Assembly (NCBI GenBank): GCA_024762915.1
Contig: JANTGL010000046.1
Span: 1 to 12,752 of the forward strand
Source of the DNA: Bacteroidales bacterium
Lineage (GTDB): Bacteria; Bacteroidota; Bacteroidia; Bacteroidales; JAADGE01
Length of the DNA: 12,752 nt
Direction: 5' to 3'
Made by a program: the position numbers and the translations under genes. This document shows, piece by piece, positions 1-7,327 of the stretch; positions within the stretch are counted from its first letter, which is position 1; each line of letters opens with the position of its first letter. Below the pieces are notes generated by a model, which worked only from the letters and a program-made list of their open reading frames with translations, did no database searches and was not told the origin of the DNA.

Positions 1-887
1 CTTAATGCCCAAGACACACGTTTCAATACATCTTTTGCAAAAGGCGAAGCGGCACCTTGTTTGGTCATACTGCCTATTTCTTCATTATCAAAACAAACCA
101 TCACATTCGTGGCTTTTCCGGCATCGCTGTCAAACAATGCGGCAACTCCGGCATGCACCATCGATAAATCGTCAATTCTGCCCGAAGAAATAAATTCTTG
201 TTGTTCTCCGATTATAGCACCTTTTTCGGTTTCATAAAGGTTCAAATCAAAATCTAAAACTTCTTCCTTTTCGACATTCAAACTTTGAGCAATCAAATTC
301 AACAAATAATCTTCTTTTTCAAAATTCTCTTTTACCAAACCGCTTATCGGAAGCATATCAATTTGCTTATTAAACGATTTTTTTTCGTTAATATCACGAT
401 TTAAATGAATAGCCAAATTCGGAATAACCAAAATCGGTTTTCTGATATTCAAAGATTTAACAACCGGGCGATAAGGATTTTCACTTCGCAAAGCAACGCG
501 TCCGGCTATTGATAAGGGACGATCGAGCCAAGTGCTTAAAATTGCACCGCCGTATGTTTCAACATTTAATTTAATATATTCGCCTTTTCCGGTCATCACC
601 GGTTCGGGTTTTATTTTTAATGACGGCGAATCGGTATGTGCCGCAATAATCCGGAAACCTTCGGTTTCTATTTCTCCGTTTCCGACAATGAAAGCTATAA
701 CGGAAGTTGAATTTTTGGTTGTAAAATAGCGTCCCCCTTTTTCTAAATTCCAACTTTCGCCTCTGTGCAATTGCTTAAATCCTTTTCGCAGTAATGCGGC
801 TTTAATATTTCTGACGGCTTGATATGCCGTAGGACTTTCGTGTAAAAAATCAATTAAATCTTCGGTAAATTTGATGTTTCTTTCCAT
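1..887 (-). CDS. M18 family aminopeptidase, C-terminal part outside the window
   Basis: Reading leftward from ATG at 887, an uninterrupted frame of 295 codons runs off the window edge, so only the N-terminal two thirds are seen (M18 enzymes are usually about 430-460 residues). The product is a dinuclear-zinc aminopeptidase of the aspartyl aminopeptidase type, which removes N-terminal, often acidic, residues from peptides in the cytoplasm. Family hallmarks are visible in order: AAHTDSPSLKIKPEP with the metal-binding His84 and Asp86, SGRIDDL with the likely metal-bridging Asp239, and CFDNEEIGS with the catalytic/metal-binding Glu pair 269-270, followed by the typical TKQGA. No signal peptide is present. 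It is transcribed away from the toxin-like module and has its own promoter candidate. Whether it prefers Asp/Glu or is a broader M18 enzyme cannot be told from this part. Confidence 0.93.
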   Translation of the reverse strand, partial: MERNIKFTEDLIDFLHESPTAYQAVRNIKAALLRKGFKQLHRGESWNLEKGGRYFTTKNSTSVIAFIVGNGEIETEGFRIIAAHTDSPSLKIKPEPVMTGKGEYIKLNVETYGGAILSTWLDRPLSIAGRVALRSENPYRPVVKSLNIRKPILVIPNLAIHLNRDINEKKSFNKQIDMLPISGLVKENFEKEDYLLNLIAQSLNVEKEEVLDFDLNLYETEKGAIIGEQQEFISSGRIDDLSMVHAGVAALFDSDAGKATNVMVCFDNEEIGSMTKQGAASPFAKDVLKRVSWAL

Positions 888-924
888 AAATTAAATATTA
901 GATTGTGTTTTTATAGTTAGTTTA

Positions 925-932
925 CAAATATA
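925..932 (-). promoter_or_regulatory. Bacteroidota-type -7 promoter element for the M18 aminopeptidase
   Basis: On the minus strand this reads TATATTTG, an exact match to the Bacteroidota TAnnTTTG core, 37 bases upstream of the aminopeptidase ATG. No clear -33 TTG partner is visible. Confidence 0.5.
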
Positions 933-1007
933 GAAAAAAAAATACTGCTTTTTTATTATTTTTATTCGACATTTCGTTTTTATTATGTCTTTTTAATAAA
1001 ATAAACG

Positions 1008-1015
1008 TATTTTTG
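1008..1015 (+). promoter_or_regulatory. -7 promoter element for the antitoxin/toxin-like pair
   Basis: TATTTTTG matches TAnnTTTG exactly and lies 22 bases before the ATG at 1038. It could also drive the pullulanase, since no terminator is seen between 1038 and 4422. The -33 region is only T-rich, without a clear TTG. Confidence 0.5.
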
Positions 1016-1037
1016 TGTAAACATAATATTTAATTAT

Positions 1038-1304
1038 ATGCTGACAATAAATAAAGACAGTACAATTAATTTTTATTCTTTGAACTATTTGTATGAAATT
1101 CATACTGTTGAAGAGAAGATGGAATTGTTACAAAAAAAATACAATAAGACATTTAAGGAATTTGAAACAAAAGTTTTAAATATGGAGCAAGAAAATTTTG
1201 AAATGTGGGAAGATTACCTTGAATGGAAATCTTATTTCAAAACGCATAAAGATTTAGTTTTAAAGAAAAAAATGTTGGAAAAAGGTGATTTTAAAATTTC
1301 TTAA
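1038..1304 (+). CDS. Small antitoxin-like protein upstream of TumE-type toxin
   Basis: This 88-residue, charged, mostly helical-looking protein has no signal peptide or membrane segment. The pattern KKYNKTFKEFE...ENFEMWEDYLEWKSY (about residues 33-68) resembles the short proteins commonly encoded just upstream of DUF6516/TumE genes, which share a 'KYG.SFEEFE ... DDYMEWK' type core. The role as antitoxin is inferred from this pattern and from the arrangement: it is the upstream gene of the pair and its last 20 bases are shared, in another frame, with the start of the next gene. Such overlap allows translational coupling. No recognised DNA-binding domain (helix-turn-helix, AbrB or ribbon-helix-helix) can be seen. 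The ATG at 1038 sits 22 bases after an exact TAnnTTTG promoter core. It could instead be an uncharacterised partner that is not an antitoxin. Confidence 0.65.
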   Translation: MLTINKDSTINFYSLNYLYEIHTVEEKMELLQKKYNKTFKEFETKVLNMEQENFEMWEDYLEWKSYFKTHKDLVLKKKMLEKGDFKIS

Positions 1305-1623
1305 AGAAAGTAAAGTTGTTAAATCATTCTTTGTAAAAGATTTAAAAACCTTTACAAACGGATTTTATATAAAAGTGTCTGTTAAATTAATTGATAACTC
1401 GGACTTGTTTATTACTGAATATGTTGATGAAGAGGAACGAAATTATACTTACCATTGGCAAGATGAAAATAAAGAAATGATACTGCGTTGGGATAATGCT
1501 CCGTATCATAAAAACATTTCAACTTTTCCTCACCATAGTCATAAACCCGACGGAATTTTTGAGAGTTTTGATATTACACTTAATGATATTTTTAAAATAA
1601 TTGAAAATATTATTTTAAGATAA
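1285..1623 (+). CDS. TumE/DUF6516-family putative toxin
   Basis: This 112-residue protein carries the block YTYHWQDENKEMILRWDNAP followed by STFPHHSHKPD (about residues 54-93). That matches the YHWQD...RWDNAPHH...TFPHH.H core of the DUF6516 family, annotated as toxin-antitoxin system TumE family protein. The conserved His, Trp and Asp residues in this block are the obvious candidates for an active site. The mechanism of this family is not known to me, so 'toxin' rests on family naming and on the two-gene layout. The start is GTG at 1285, the only canonical start after the in-frame stop at 1261, preceded by a purine-rich GGAAAAAG. It overlaps the upstream gene by 20 bases, and pulA begins 6 bases after its stop. 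Confidence 0.72.
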   Translation: MILKFLKESKVVKSFFVKDLKTFTNGFYIKVSVKLIDNSDLFITEYVDEEERNYTYHWQDENKEMILRWDNAPYHKNISTFPHHSHKPDGIFESFDITLNDIFKIIENIILR

Positions 1624-1629
1624 GTATTT

Positions 1630-4422
1630 ATGCAACGTCTCACCTTAAAAAATCTCAAAAATTACAACCTATATTCAAATGCAAGTAACAATCTGATTTA
1701 TACTGCATTATTATTCTCAAAATCAGAGCTGAAAATCAAGCTGAAAAACCCGCTTCCGCAAAATCCCTTAATTCAGGTTTACAACCATAAAAACAAAGCA
1801 ATTCTTGTTTCGGAAATCAGTTCCTTACCGGAAGAAGATGCCGTATTAATAAAAGGCAATTTTCAGTTGAATGAAAATTACCTTGTAAAAATCAATAACG
1901 AACAGTCAAACGTGTTTTTAAATCCTGACATTAGCGGAATTTCAGATACGGATTATTATTATGAAGATACGGATTTCGGAATACGATTTTCAAAAAACAA
2001 AATACATTTCAAACTATGGTCACCGCCTGCCGTAAAAGTTGAACTTTTGCTCTTTGACAAAAATCAAAAGCTCTTTAACACGAAAAAACCGATTTCCCTG
2101 AAAAATACAAAACCGGGTATTTGGGAAACAGAAATCGAAAAACATTACGAAAACTATTTTTATCAATATAAAATTACGGCCTACGGGAAAACATATTCAG
2201 CACTTGACCCTTATGCTAAATCAATGGCTGCATTCAATCCTCTCGGAGAAGACAAAACAGGGAAAGCAGCAATTCTAAATTTAAAGTCGGATGAGGCAAA
2301 TTCGCCTGATTTTAATAGAAATTACAGCAATTTTAAATGTATTGATAACGAAAATGATCTGATTGTTTACGAACTGAATGTCAGAGACTTTACCATTCAA
2401 CCGGGTCTTGTAAATGAACAAATTGCAGGAACTTTTAAAGGATTTATCGAAAAAATTGATTATCTGAAAGAACTCGGGATTACACACGTGCAACTGATGC
2501 CCGTAAATAAAGCTTTTACCCAAATTGAAACCGACAGAACTTACACCGGAAAATCGGTAAAAGAAAGTAATTATAATTGGGGTTACGACCCTTTAAATTT
2601 TTTCACCCTTGAAGGCAGATATTCAACAAATCCGGATAATCCCGCCGTTCGCATCCGTGAGTTTAAGGAAATGGTGCAGGCAATGCACAATGCCGGTATC
2701 GGCATTATTCTCGATGTAGTTTTTAATCATACATACACGGCAAATACATTCGAAAACATTGCTCCGGGCTGTTATTACAGGTTAAAAAATGATTACACGA
2801 TTTCCGGTCATACGGGTGCCGGTCCCACTCTTGAAAGTCGCCGAAAACAAGTTCGGAAATTTATTATTGATGTTTTGAAATTTTGGGTAAAAGAATATCA
2901 CATCGACGGTTTTCGTTTCGATTTAATGAGTTTTCTTGATAAAGAAACCATGAAAGAAATTCGCAACGAAGTCGGAAAAACATACAATCCTGCCAACCCG
3001 AACGAACTTATTTTGCAAGGTGAAGCTTGGAATTTTACTGATCTCGAAAAAGACGCTTTCGTAAAAACCGATTTCGACAGCCGAAACATCGGAATTTTCA
3101 ATGATACTTTTCGCGATGCCCTTGCCGGAAACGGACATAATCACGGGTTTATTCAAGGCAAGGGCGAAACATCTTCGGCTCTTGCTTCCGGAATTATCGG
3201 AGCCGTAAATAGTTATGACAGCAACTGTTTGCCTTTCAATAAAAATATTTTTTATAATCCGTATCATCTTTTTTCCGAGCAAGCAAGCGATTGCCTGAAT
3301 TTTATATCGGTTCATGACGGTTTAACTTTATGGGATAAAATAAATTTAACGGTTAAAGATGCCGGCAAAAAAGAACGTTTGCGACTGATGAAATTGGCTT
3401 ATTCCGTTCTGTTAACTTCTCAAGGAAAGGTTATTTTGCACGGCGGCGATGAAATATTGCGCACAAAACCTTTGGCTGATTTCGACAAAGAAAAGCACCG
3501 TGCCTTAACATCCGAATTAATTGACGAAGAAGAAGGGACAAAATTCTTTCACGAAAATTCCTATTGTTCAAATGATTATACGAATATGTTCCGTTGGGAC
3601 AGACAAACAAACGCGTATTCGGAATTTGCAAATGATTTGCTTTCTTATGTTAAAGGTTTGATAAAATTAAGACGTAAAATTTCGGCATTCCGGTTTTCGA
3701 CTTCCGAAGAAATCAATTATAACATCCGATTTTTAGAGGATAATTGCAATCACGAACACAAAATACATTCGTTCAAAAGTTACAAATTACAAAAATTGAC
3801 CTTAAAATTCATTAACGGAACACCCGATGAAACATTTTACATTGCCGGAGAAGTTCATAAAAATGAGGCAAATCCTATTGATAATCCGTATATTTTACAT
3901 TTTAACAAAAACGGTTTTGCCGAAATAACTTTCAATAAAACCCAAATTAATAATTTTGATATAGAAAAATGGAACGATAGTCAAATTTTGAATTTTAAAC
4001 TTGTAAAAACACCCGTTAAATGGGATTTTCCGGAACATTTTTATACCGATTTCGGAAATAATGCAATCAGTCCGGAAAGTATCAACGAAAATTTTGAAGT
4101 GACGATTGATTTAAGTATTAAAGATTTCAAAAATATTCAAAATACATCCGTTCAAGAAAAAGATTACATTGCATACGTCCTTGAACAAAAAAATTCCGCA
4201 TCGAAACAACAAAATGATTATAAGCAGATTATTGTTATCCATAACGGCAGCAACGAAAATCTAAATTTAATATTTGAAGAATTATCCGACTGTAAAAACA
4301 TTGAAATTCTGGTCGATAATGATTTTGCAGGGACACAAGCCGTTAAAAATTCTTCCGTAAAAATTTATAAAGATAAACTCTCAATTCCTCGAAAAAGCAG
4401 TACGGTAATAGGAAACAAATAA
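1630..4422 (+). CDS. pulA: Type I pullulanase (alpha-1,6 debranching enzyme), GH13
   Basis: This 930-residue enzyme should hydrolyse alpha-1,6 branch points in glycogen, starch fragments or pullulan. No signal peptide is seen, so it is probably cytoplasmic and acts on stored glycogen or imported maltodextrins. Visible domains are an N-terminal region (1-110), a CBM48-like beta-sandwich (about 113-205) and a GH13 barrel (about 243-690). The barrel has the type I pullulanase signature YNWGYDP (315-321), DVVFNHTY (362-369), nucleophile Asp431 in DGFRFD, acid/base Glu465 in GEAWNF, and His562-Asp563 in SVHDG. A C-terminal beta-domain follows. Oddly, that domain is interrupted: RFLEDN (to 705) and DYIAYVLEQ (from 845), normally nearly adjacent, flank about 139 extra residues. 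The insert contains TPDETFYIAGEV (to 742) and KWDFPE around Trp798, resembling starch-binding CBM20-like folds. The gene starts 6 bases after the toxin-like gene with no intervening terminator and only imperfect promoter matches, so read-through from the upstream promoter is possible. Confidence 0.93.
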   Translation: MQRLTLKNLKNYNLYSNASNNLIYTALLFSKSELKIKLKNPLPQNPLIQVYNHKNKAILVSEISSLPEEDAVLIKGNFQLNENYLVKINNEQSNVFLNPDISGISDTDYYYEDTDFGIRFSKNKIHFKLWSPPAVKVELLLFDKNQKLFNTKKPISLKNTKPGIWETEIEKHYENYFYQYKITAYGKTYSALDPYAKSMAAFNPLGEDKTGKAAILNLKSDEANSPDFNRNYSNFKCIDNENDLIVYELNVRDFTIQPGLVNEQIAGTFKGFIEKIDYLKELGITHVQLMPVNKAFTQIETDRTYTGKSVKESNYNWGYDPLNFFTLEGRYSTNPDNPAVRIREFKEMVQAMHNAGIGIILDVVFNHTYTANTFENIAPGCYYRLKNDYTISGHTGAGPTLESRRKQVRKFIIDVLKFWVKEYHIDGFRFDLMSFLDKETMKEIRNEVGKTYNPANPNELILQGEAWNFTDLEKDAFVKTDFDSRNIGIFNDTFRDALAGNGHNHGFIQGKGETSSALASGIIGAVNSYDSNCLPFNKNIFYNPYHLFSEQASDCLNFISVHDGLTLWDKINLTVKDAGKKERLRLMKLAYSVLLTSQGKVILHGGDEILRTKPLADFDKEKHRALTSELIDEEEGTKFFHENSYCSNDYTNMFRWDRQTNAYSEFANDLLSYVKGLIKLRRKISAFRFSTSEEINYNIRFLEDNCNHEHKIHSFKSYKLQKLTLKFINGTPDETFYIAGEVHKNEANPIDNPYILHFNKNGFAEITFNKTQINNFDIEKWNDSQILNFKLVKTPVKWDFPEHFYTDFGNNAISPESINENFEVTIDLSIKDFKNIQNTSVQEKDYIAYVLEQKNSASKQQNDYKQIIVIHNGSNENLNLIFEELSDCKNIEILVDNDFAGTQAVKNSSVKIYKDKLSIPRKSSTVIGNK

Positions 4423-4445
4423 TTTCCGTTTCAATACAAAAATCA

Positions 4446-4453
4446 TATTTTTG
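4446..4453 (+). promoter_or_regulatory. -7 promoter element for the glycosyltransferase
   Basis: TATTTTTG is an exact TAnnTTTG match ending 14 bases before the ATG at 4468. With a start point a few bases downstream, the mRNA leader would be only about 10 bases long. Confidence 0.5.
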
Positions 4454-4467
4454 CAAAAAATTGTTAA

Positions 4468-5481
4468 ATGACCGAAAAAAAAAATTATCCCTTATCATTT
4501 TCACTTATTATTCCGGTTTTCAATCGCCCTGACGAAATTGAAGAACTTCTCGAAAGTCTTGAAAAACAAACTGACACGAATTTTGAAATTATAATTGTTG
4601 AAGACGGTTCTGAAAATAAATGCGAAAATATTGTCAAAAAATATTCCGGCAATTTAAATATAAGCTATTTTTATAAAGACAACTCCGGGCCCGGAACAAG
4701 CAGAAATTACGGAGCAGAACGAGCAAACGGCAACTATTTCATTTTTCTTGATTCTGATTGTATTATTCCCGAAAAATATATTGAAACAGTTACGAAACAA
4801 CTCAAAGAAAATTATACGGATGCATACGGCGGACCTGACAAAGCGCATAAAAGTTTCAGTAATTTCCAGAAAGCCGTAAATTACAGTATGACTTCTTTTT
4901 TTACAACCGGAGGTATTCGCGGGAAAAGTGAAAAAATGGATAAATTTTATCCTCGAAGTTTTAATATGGGTTATTCAAAAAACGTGTTTCAAAAAACCGG
5001 CGGATTTTCAAAAATGCGTTTTGGGGAAGATATTGATATGAGTATCAGAATATTAAAGAATAATCACAAAACACAACTAATAAAAGAAGCTTTTGTTTAC
5101 CACAAACGAAGAACAAGTATAAAACAATTTTTCAAGCAAGTTTATAACTCCGGGATTGCCCGAATAAATTTATATAAAAAATTTCCCGAATCTTTAAAAT
5201 TAGTTCATGCATTTCCTTCTTTTTTTGTCATAGGAATTATTATTATTTTAATCGGTTCAATCCTATTTCCTGTTTTATTATTATTTATCCTGTTACATAT
5301 TTTTTCTGTTTTTATTGATTCATCCGTAAAAAATAAAAATATTGTTATCGGCTTATTATCAATTTTAACGTCTTATATTCAATTTTTCGGATACGGATTC
5401 GGATTTATTATTGCTTTTATTAAACGTGTAATTTTCAAGAAAAAAGAATTTGATGCTTTTAATAAAACATTCTATAAATAA
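4468..5481 (+). CDS. Membrane-anchored family 2 glycosyltransferase
   Basis: This 337-residue inverting glycosyltransferase has a GT-A fold. The N-terminal catalytic domain (about 10-235) begins with SLIIPVFNRPDEIEELLESL. It shows VEDGS with nucleotide-binding Asp46, the metal-binding DXD motif Asp95-Ser-Asp97 (FLDSD), and a GED motif with Asp188 as the likely catalytic base. Two hydrophobic segments at about 250-285 and 292-323 anchor it in the inner membrane, leaving a basic tail. This layout is usual for enzymes that build surface polysaccharide or glycolipid, but sugar donor and acceptor cannot be deduced. It stands alone: the promoter lies in the short gap after pulA and 141 bases follow it, so it is probably monocistronic. 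A run of ten A bases at 4475-4484 (codons 3-6) is a potential slippage site. Confidence 0.9.
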   Translation: MTEKKNYPLSFSLIIPVFNRPDEIEELLESLEKQTDTNFEIIIVEDGSENKCENIVKKYSGNLNISYFYKDNSGPGTSRNYGAERANGNYFIFLDSDCIIPEKYIETVTKQLKENYTDAYGGPDKAHKSFSNFQKAVNYSMTSFFTTGGIRGKSEKMDKFYPRSFNMGYSKNVFQKTGGFSKMRFGEDIDMSIRILKNNHKTQLIKEAFVYHKRRTSIKQFFKQVYNSGIARINLYKKFPESLKLVHAFPSFFVIGIIIILIGSILFPVLLLFILLHIFSVFIDSSVKNKNIVIGLLSILTSYIQFFGYGFGFIIAFIKRVIFKKKEFDAFNKTFYK

Positions 5482-5578
5482 GACTTCTCAAAATCGTAAA
5501 TTTAAATACCTCAATAGTTACTTTATTGATAATATATGGTTTTTCGTCAAAATATTTTTTTTTTAAGACTTTTGTCAT

Positions 5579-5586
5579 TACTTTTG
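5579..5586 (+). promoter_or_regulatory. -7 promoter element for the first DUF6089 gene
   Basis: TACTTTTG matches TAnnTTTG exactly, 36 bases before the ATG at 5623. A run of ten T bases (5555-5564) lies about where the -33 element would be expected. The rest of the 141-base gap (5482-5622) shows only a weak 6-bp inverted repeat (TCAATA at 5511, TATTGA at 5524). Confidence 0.45.
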
Positions 5587-5622
5587 AATTCTTAATAAAG
5601 TTAATAATCAGATACCAAGGCT

Positions 5623-6519
5623 ATGAAAAAAATAATTTATTTTTTGGTTTTATTAATTATACCGTTGCTTTCAGATGCTCAACGATGGAAACACGAACGT
5701 CTGTCAGCCTATGCCGGTGTAGGAACAAGTTATTTTCTCGGTGATTTAGGAGGCGGATTGAAAGATGCATCGCATTATTTCAGCCTTCGTGATATTGATT
5801 GGACATACACGAGACCTGTATTTACGGGAGGTGTCAGATACCGAATATTAAGAGATTTAGCCGTAAAACCAACTGTAACCTATGCACGATTAAAAGCTGA
5901 CGATGCCGAATCCGGAAGTTTAGGAAGACAAGCAAGAAATTTAGAATTCAGAACAAACTTATGGGAAGTCGGAGCTCAATTTGAATACTATTTTATCAAA
6001 GAAAAATATATCGGACGATATACTTTTTCAAGTTATAAAAGTATTAATAAATTAAGTGCTTATGTTTCATTAGGAGGCGGAGGATTTTATTTCAATCCCA
6101 AATCTGAATCCGTAAGAGGTGCGAATGACTGGAAAAACAATGAATTACGCCCGATGCAAAATGAAGGTGTTTCATACGGGAAGTTTGCCGGTTATATGAG
6201 TGTCGGTTTAGGGATGAAATATAAACTGAACGAGCGATGGGCTATTGGTTTAGACATCTCAAACCGTTATACAACAACAGATTACCTTGATGATGCCAGT
6301 GACAGTTATACCGGTGAATACAACAGTGGATTTGCTGACAGACATCTTGAGTTAATTTATGACGACAACGGCAAACCGGTCAGTATTGGCGGAGTGGCAC
6401 CATTATATCCCGCCGGAACTCCCAGGAGAGGAGATCCTGCATATAACGATGCCTATTTATTTACCGTTATTACCGGCTACTATAAAATAAACAGCGTATT
6501 TAGCATGCCTAAATATTAA
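5623..6519 (+). CDS. DUF6089/PorG-like outer membrane beta-barrel protein
   Basis: This 298-residue exported protein has a clear Sec signal peptide (MKKIIYFLVLLIIPLLSDAQ, cleavage near residue 19). The mature part has alternating aromatic and polar beta-strands, as in a small outer-membrane barrel. Features of DUF6089 are seen: an early GVGTSYFLGDLGG (about 33-45) and NLWEVGAQFEYYF (about 115-127), both echoed in the next gene, so the two are tandem paralogues. It is longer than the second copy, mainly through a central loop region (about 140-190) and an extended region before the end (about 235-275). It ends SMPKY instead of the WCPAY seen in the neighbour, so the C-terminal cysteine is missing. 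Its position suggests an envelope role, possibly related to type IX secretion, but it is probably not the core PorG. The ATG was chosen for its signal peptide. Confidence 0.82.
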   Translation: MKKIIYFLVLLIIPLLSDAQRWKHERLSAYAGVGTSYFLGDLGGGLKDASHYFSLRDIDWTYTRPVFTGGVRYRILRDLAVKPTVTYARLKADDAESGSLGRQARNLEFRTNLWEVGAQFEYYFIKEKYIGRYTFSSYKSINKLSAYVSLGGGGFYFNPKSESVRGANDWKNNELRPMQNEGVSYGKFAGYMSVGLGMKYKLNERWAIGLDISNRYTTTDYLDDASDSYTGEYNSGFADRHLELIYDDNGKPVSIGGVAPLYPAGTPRRGDPAYNDAYLFTVITGYYKINSVFSMPKY

Positions 6520-6522
6520 AAA

Positions 6523-6530
6523 TATATTTT
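6523..6530 (+). promoter_or_regulatory. Possible weak -7 element upstream of porG
   Basis: TATATTTT differs from TAnnTTTG only at the last base. If used, transcription would begin close to the left arm of the stem-loop at 6538, giving porG a structured leader of about 70 bases. This is a weak match in AT-rich DNA. Confidence 0.2.
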
Positions 6531-6537
6531 CTCGAAT

Positions 6538-6601
6538 AAATGTTTCATTTTATACAATGTTTTTTTACTAAAACAGTTAAATAAAATGAAACATTTTTTT
6601 T
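6538..6601 (+). terminator. Strong stem-loop with T-tract between the two DUF6089 genes
   Basis: The arms AAATGTTTCATTTTAT (6538-6553) and ATAAAATGAAACATTT (6581-6596) are perfect 16-bp complements around a 27-base loop. The loop itself could form a small TGTTTT/AAAACA hairpin. T bases run from 6593 to 6601, so the shape is that of an intrinsic terminator for the upstream gene, though the stem is AT-rich. It ends only 11 bases before the porG ATG, so it could also act as an attenuator or a structured 5' leader. Confidence 0.65.
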
Positions 6602-6607
6602 AAATTA

Positions 6608-7285
6608 ATGATAGTGAAAAAATACATCATCATATTCTTGTTTTTTTTAATCTCTGCTCTCAGTTCAAATGCTCAAAAGTTAAACATTGAACCGGGTATA
6701 ACCATCGGCACATCATATTATTTGGGTGATATAAATCACTCAAGACAATTTTATTCTCCGGGATTAACCTTCGGGCTTGCATTCAGACAAACTATATCGG
6801 ATTTTTATGCTCTCAGAGTTAATATCTTAAGATCAACAATATCAGGAAATGATGCCGATTTCTCAAGTATTTATCAACAATTAAGAGGGTTTTCTTTTAA
6901 TAATACAATTTATGAATTCGGGGCTCAATATGAAATTAATTTCTTAAGTTTTAATACCGGGATAAAAAAAAGTCAAACTCCGTATATAACTGTAGGTTTA
7001 GCAGTTGCAACAGCAAATTCTTTTCAAATTATTACACCTGTAATTCCTCTGGGAGTCGGTTATAAATATTCTCCTACAAAAAGAATGACGGTTAACCTTG
7101 AATGGTGTTTCAGAAATACATTCAGTGATCGATTAGATTTATTAGAACAACCAAACCCTCTGCAAAAACAACTGACAAAAATTAAAAATAATGATTGGTA
7201 TTCTGTTGCAGGTATAACAATCACTTATAATTTTGCAAATGAGAAAAAATGGTGTCCCGCATACAGCAAAAAGAAGAAACATTAA
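6608..7285 (+). CDS. porG: PorG-type outer membrane protein (DUF6089)
   Basis: This 225-residue outer-membrane barrel protein is the likely orthologue of PorG, the outer-membrane component associated with the PorK/PorN ring of the type IX secretion system. It has a signal peptide (about 1-22, ending SSNAQ), GTSYYLGDIN (about 34-43), YEFGAQYEINF, and a C-terminal block DWYSVAGITITYNF followed by WCPAY and a lysine-rich tail. These are the usual landmarks of the family, and the length fits PorG (about 230 residues). The gene order porG-uppS-bamA-skp-skp-murI supports the call. The ATG at 6608 is preferred, with a GTG two codons later as the alternative. Whether the organism has a working type IX system cannot be judged here, because no other por or gld genes lie in the window. 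Confidence 0.82.
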   Translation: MIVKKYIIIFLFFLISALSSNAQKLNIEPGITIGTSYYLGDINHSRQFYSPGLTFGLAFRQTISDFYALRVNILRSTISGNDADFSSIYQQLRGFSFNNTIYEFGAQYEINFLSFNTGIKKSQTPYITVGLAVATANSFQIITPVIPLGVGYKYSPTKRMTVNLEWCFRNTFSDRLDLLEQPNPLQKQLTKIKNNDWYSVAGITITYNFANEKKWCPAYSKKKKH

Positions 7286-7327
7286 TACGCATTCTCCCGA
7301 AATGTGTTTGATTTAGTTTTTAATCCC

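Noticed and set aside
532..753. Short open frames on both strands inside the aminopeptidase region
   Set aside because: They overlap the minus-strand M18 gene, whose frame is intact and carries all family motifs; the others are chance open frames.
2281..3631. Several 66-130 residue open frames antisense to pulA
   Set aside because: All lie opposite a continuous catalytic domain with intact motifs, so they are best explained as shadows of its codon usage.
5526..5744. 72-residue open frame across the promoter and start of the first DUF6089 gene
   Set aside because: It overlaps the signal peptide region of a well supported gene, has no recognisable features and covers the promoter core.
7304..7327. 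GTG start eight codons upstream for uppS
   Set aside because: ATG at 7328 gives the usual short distance to the HIAIIMDGNGRW motif; the upstream codons add nothing family-like.
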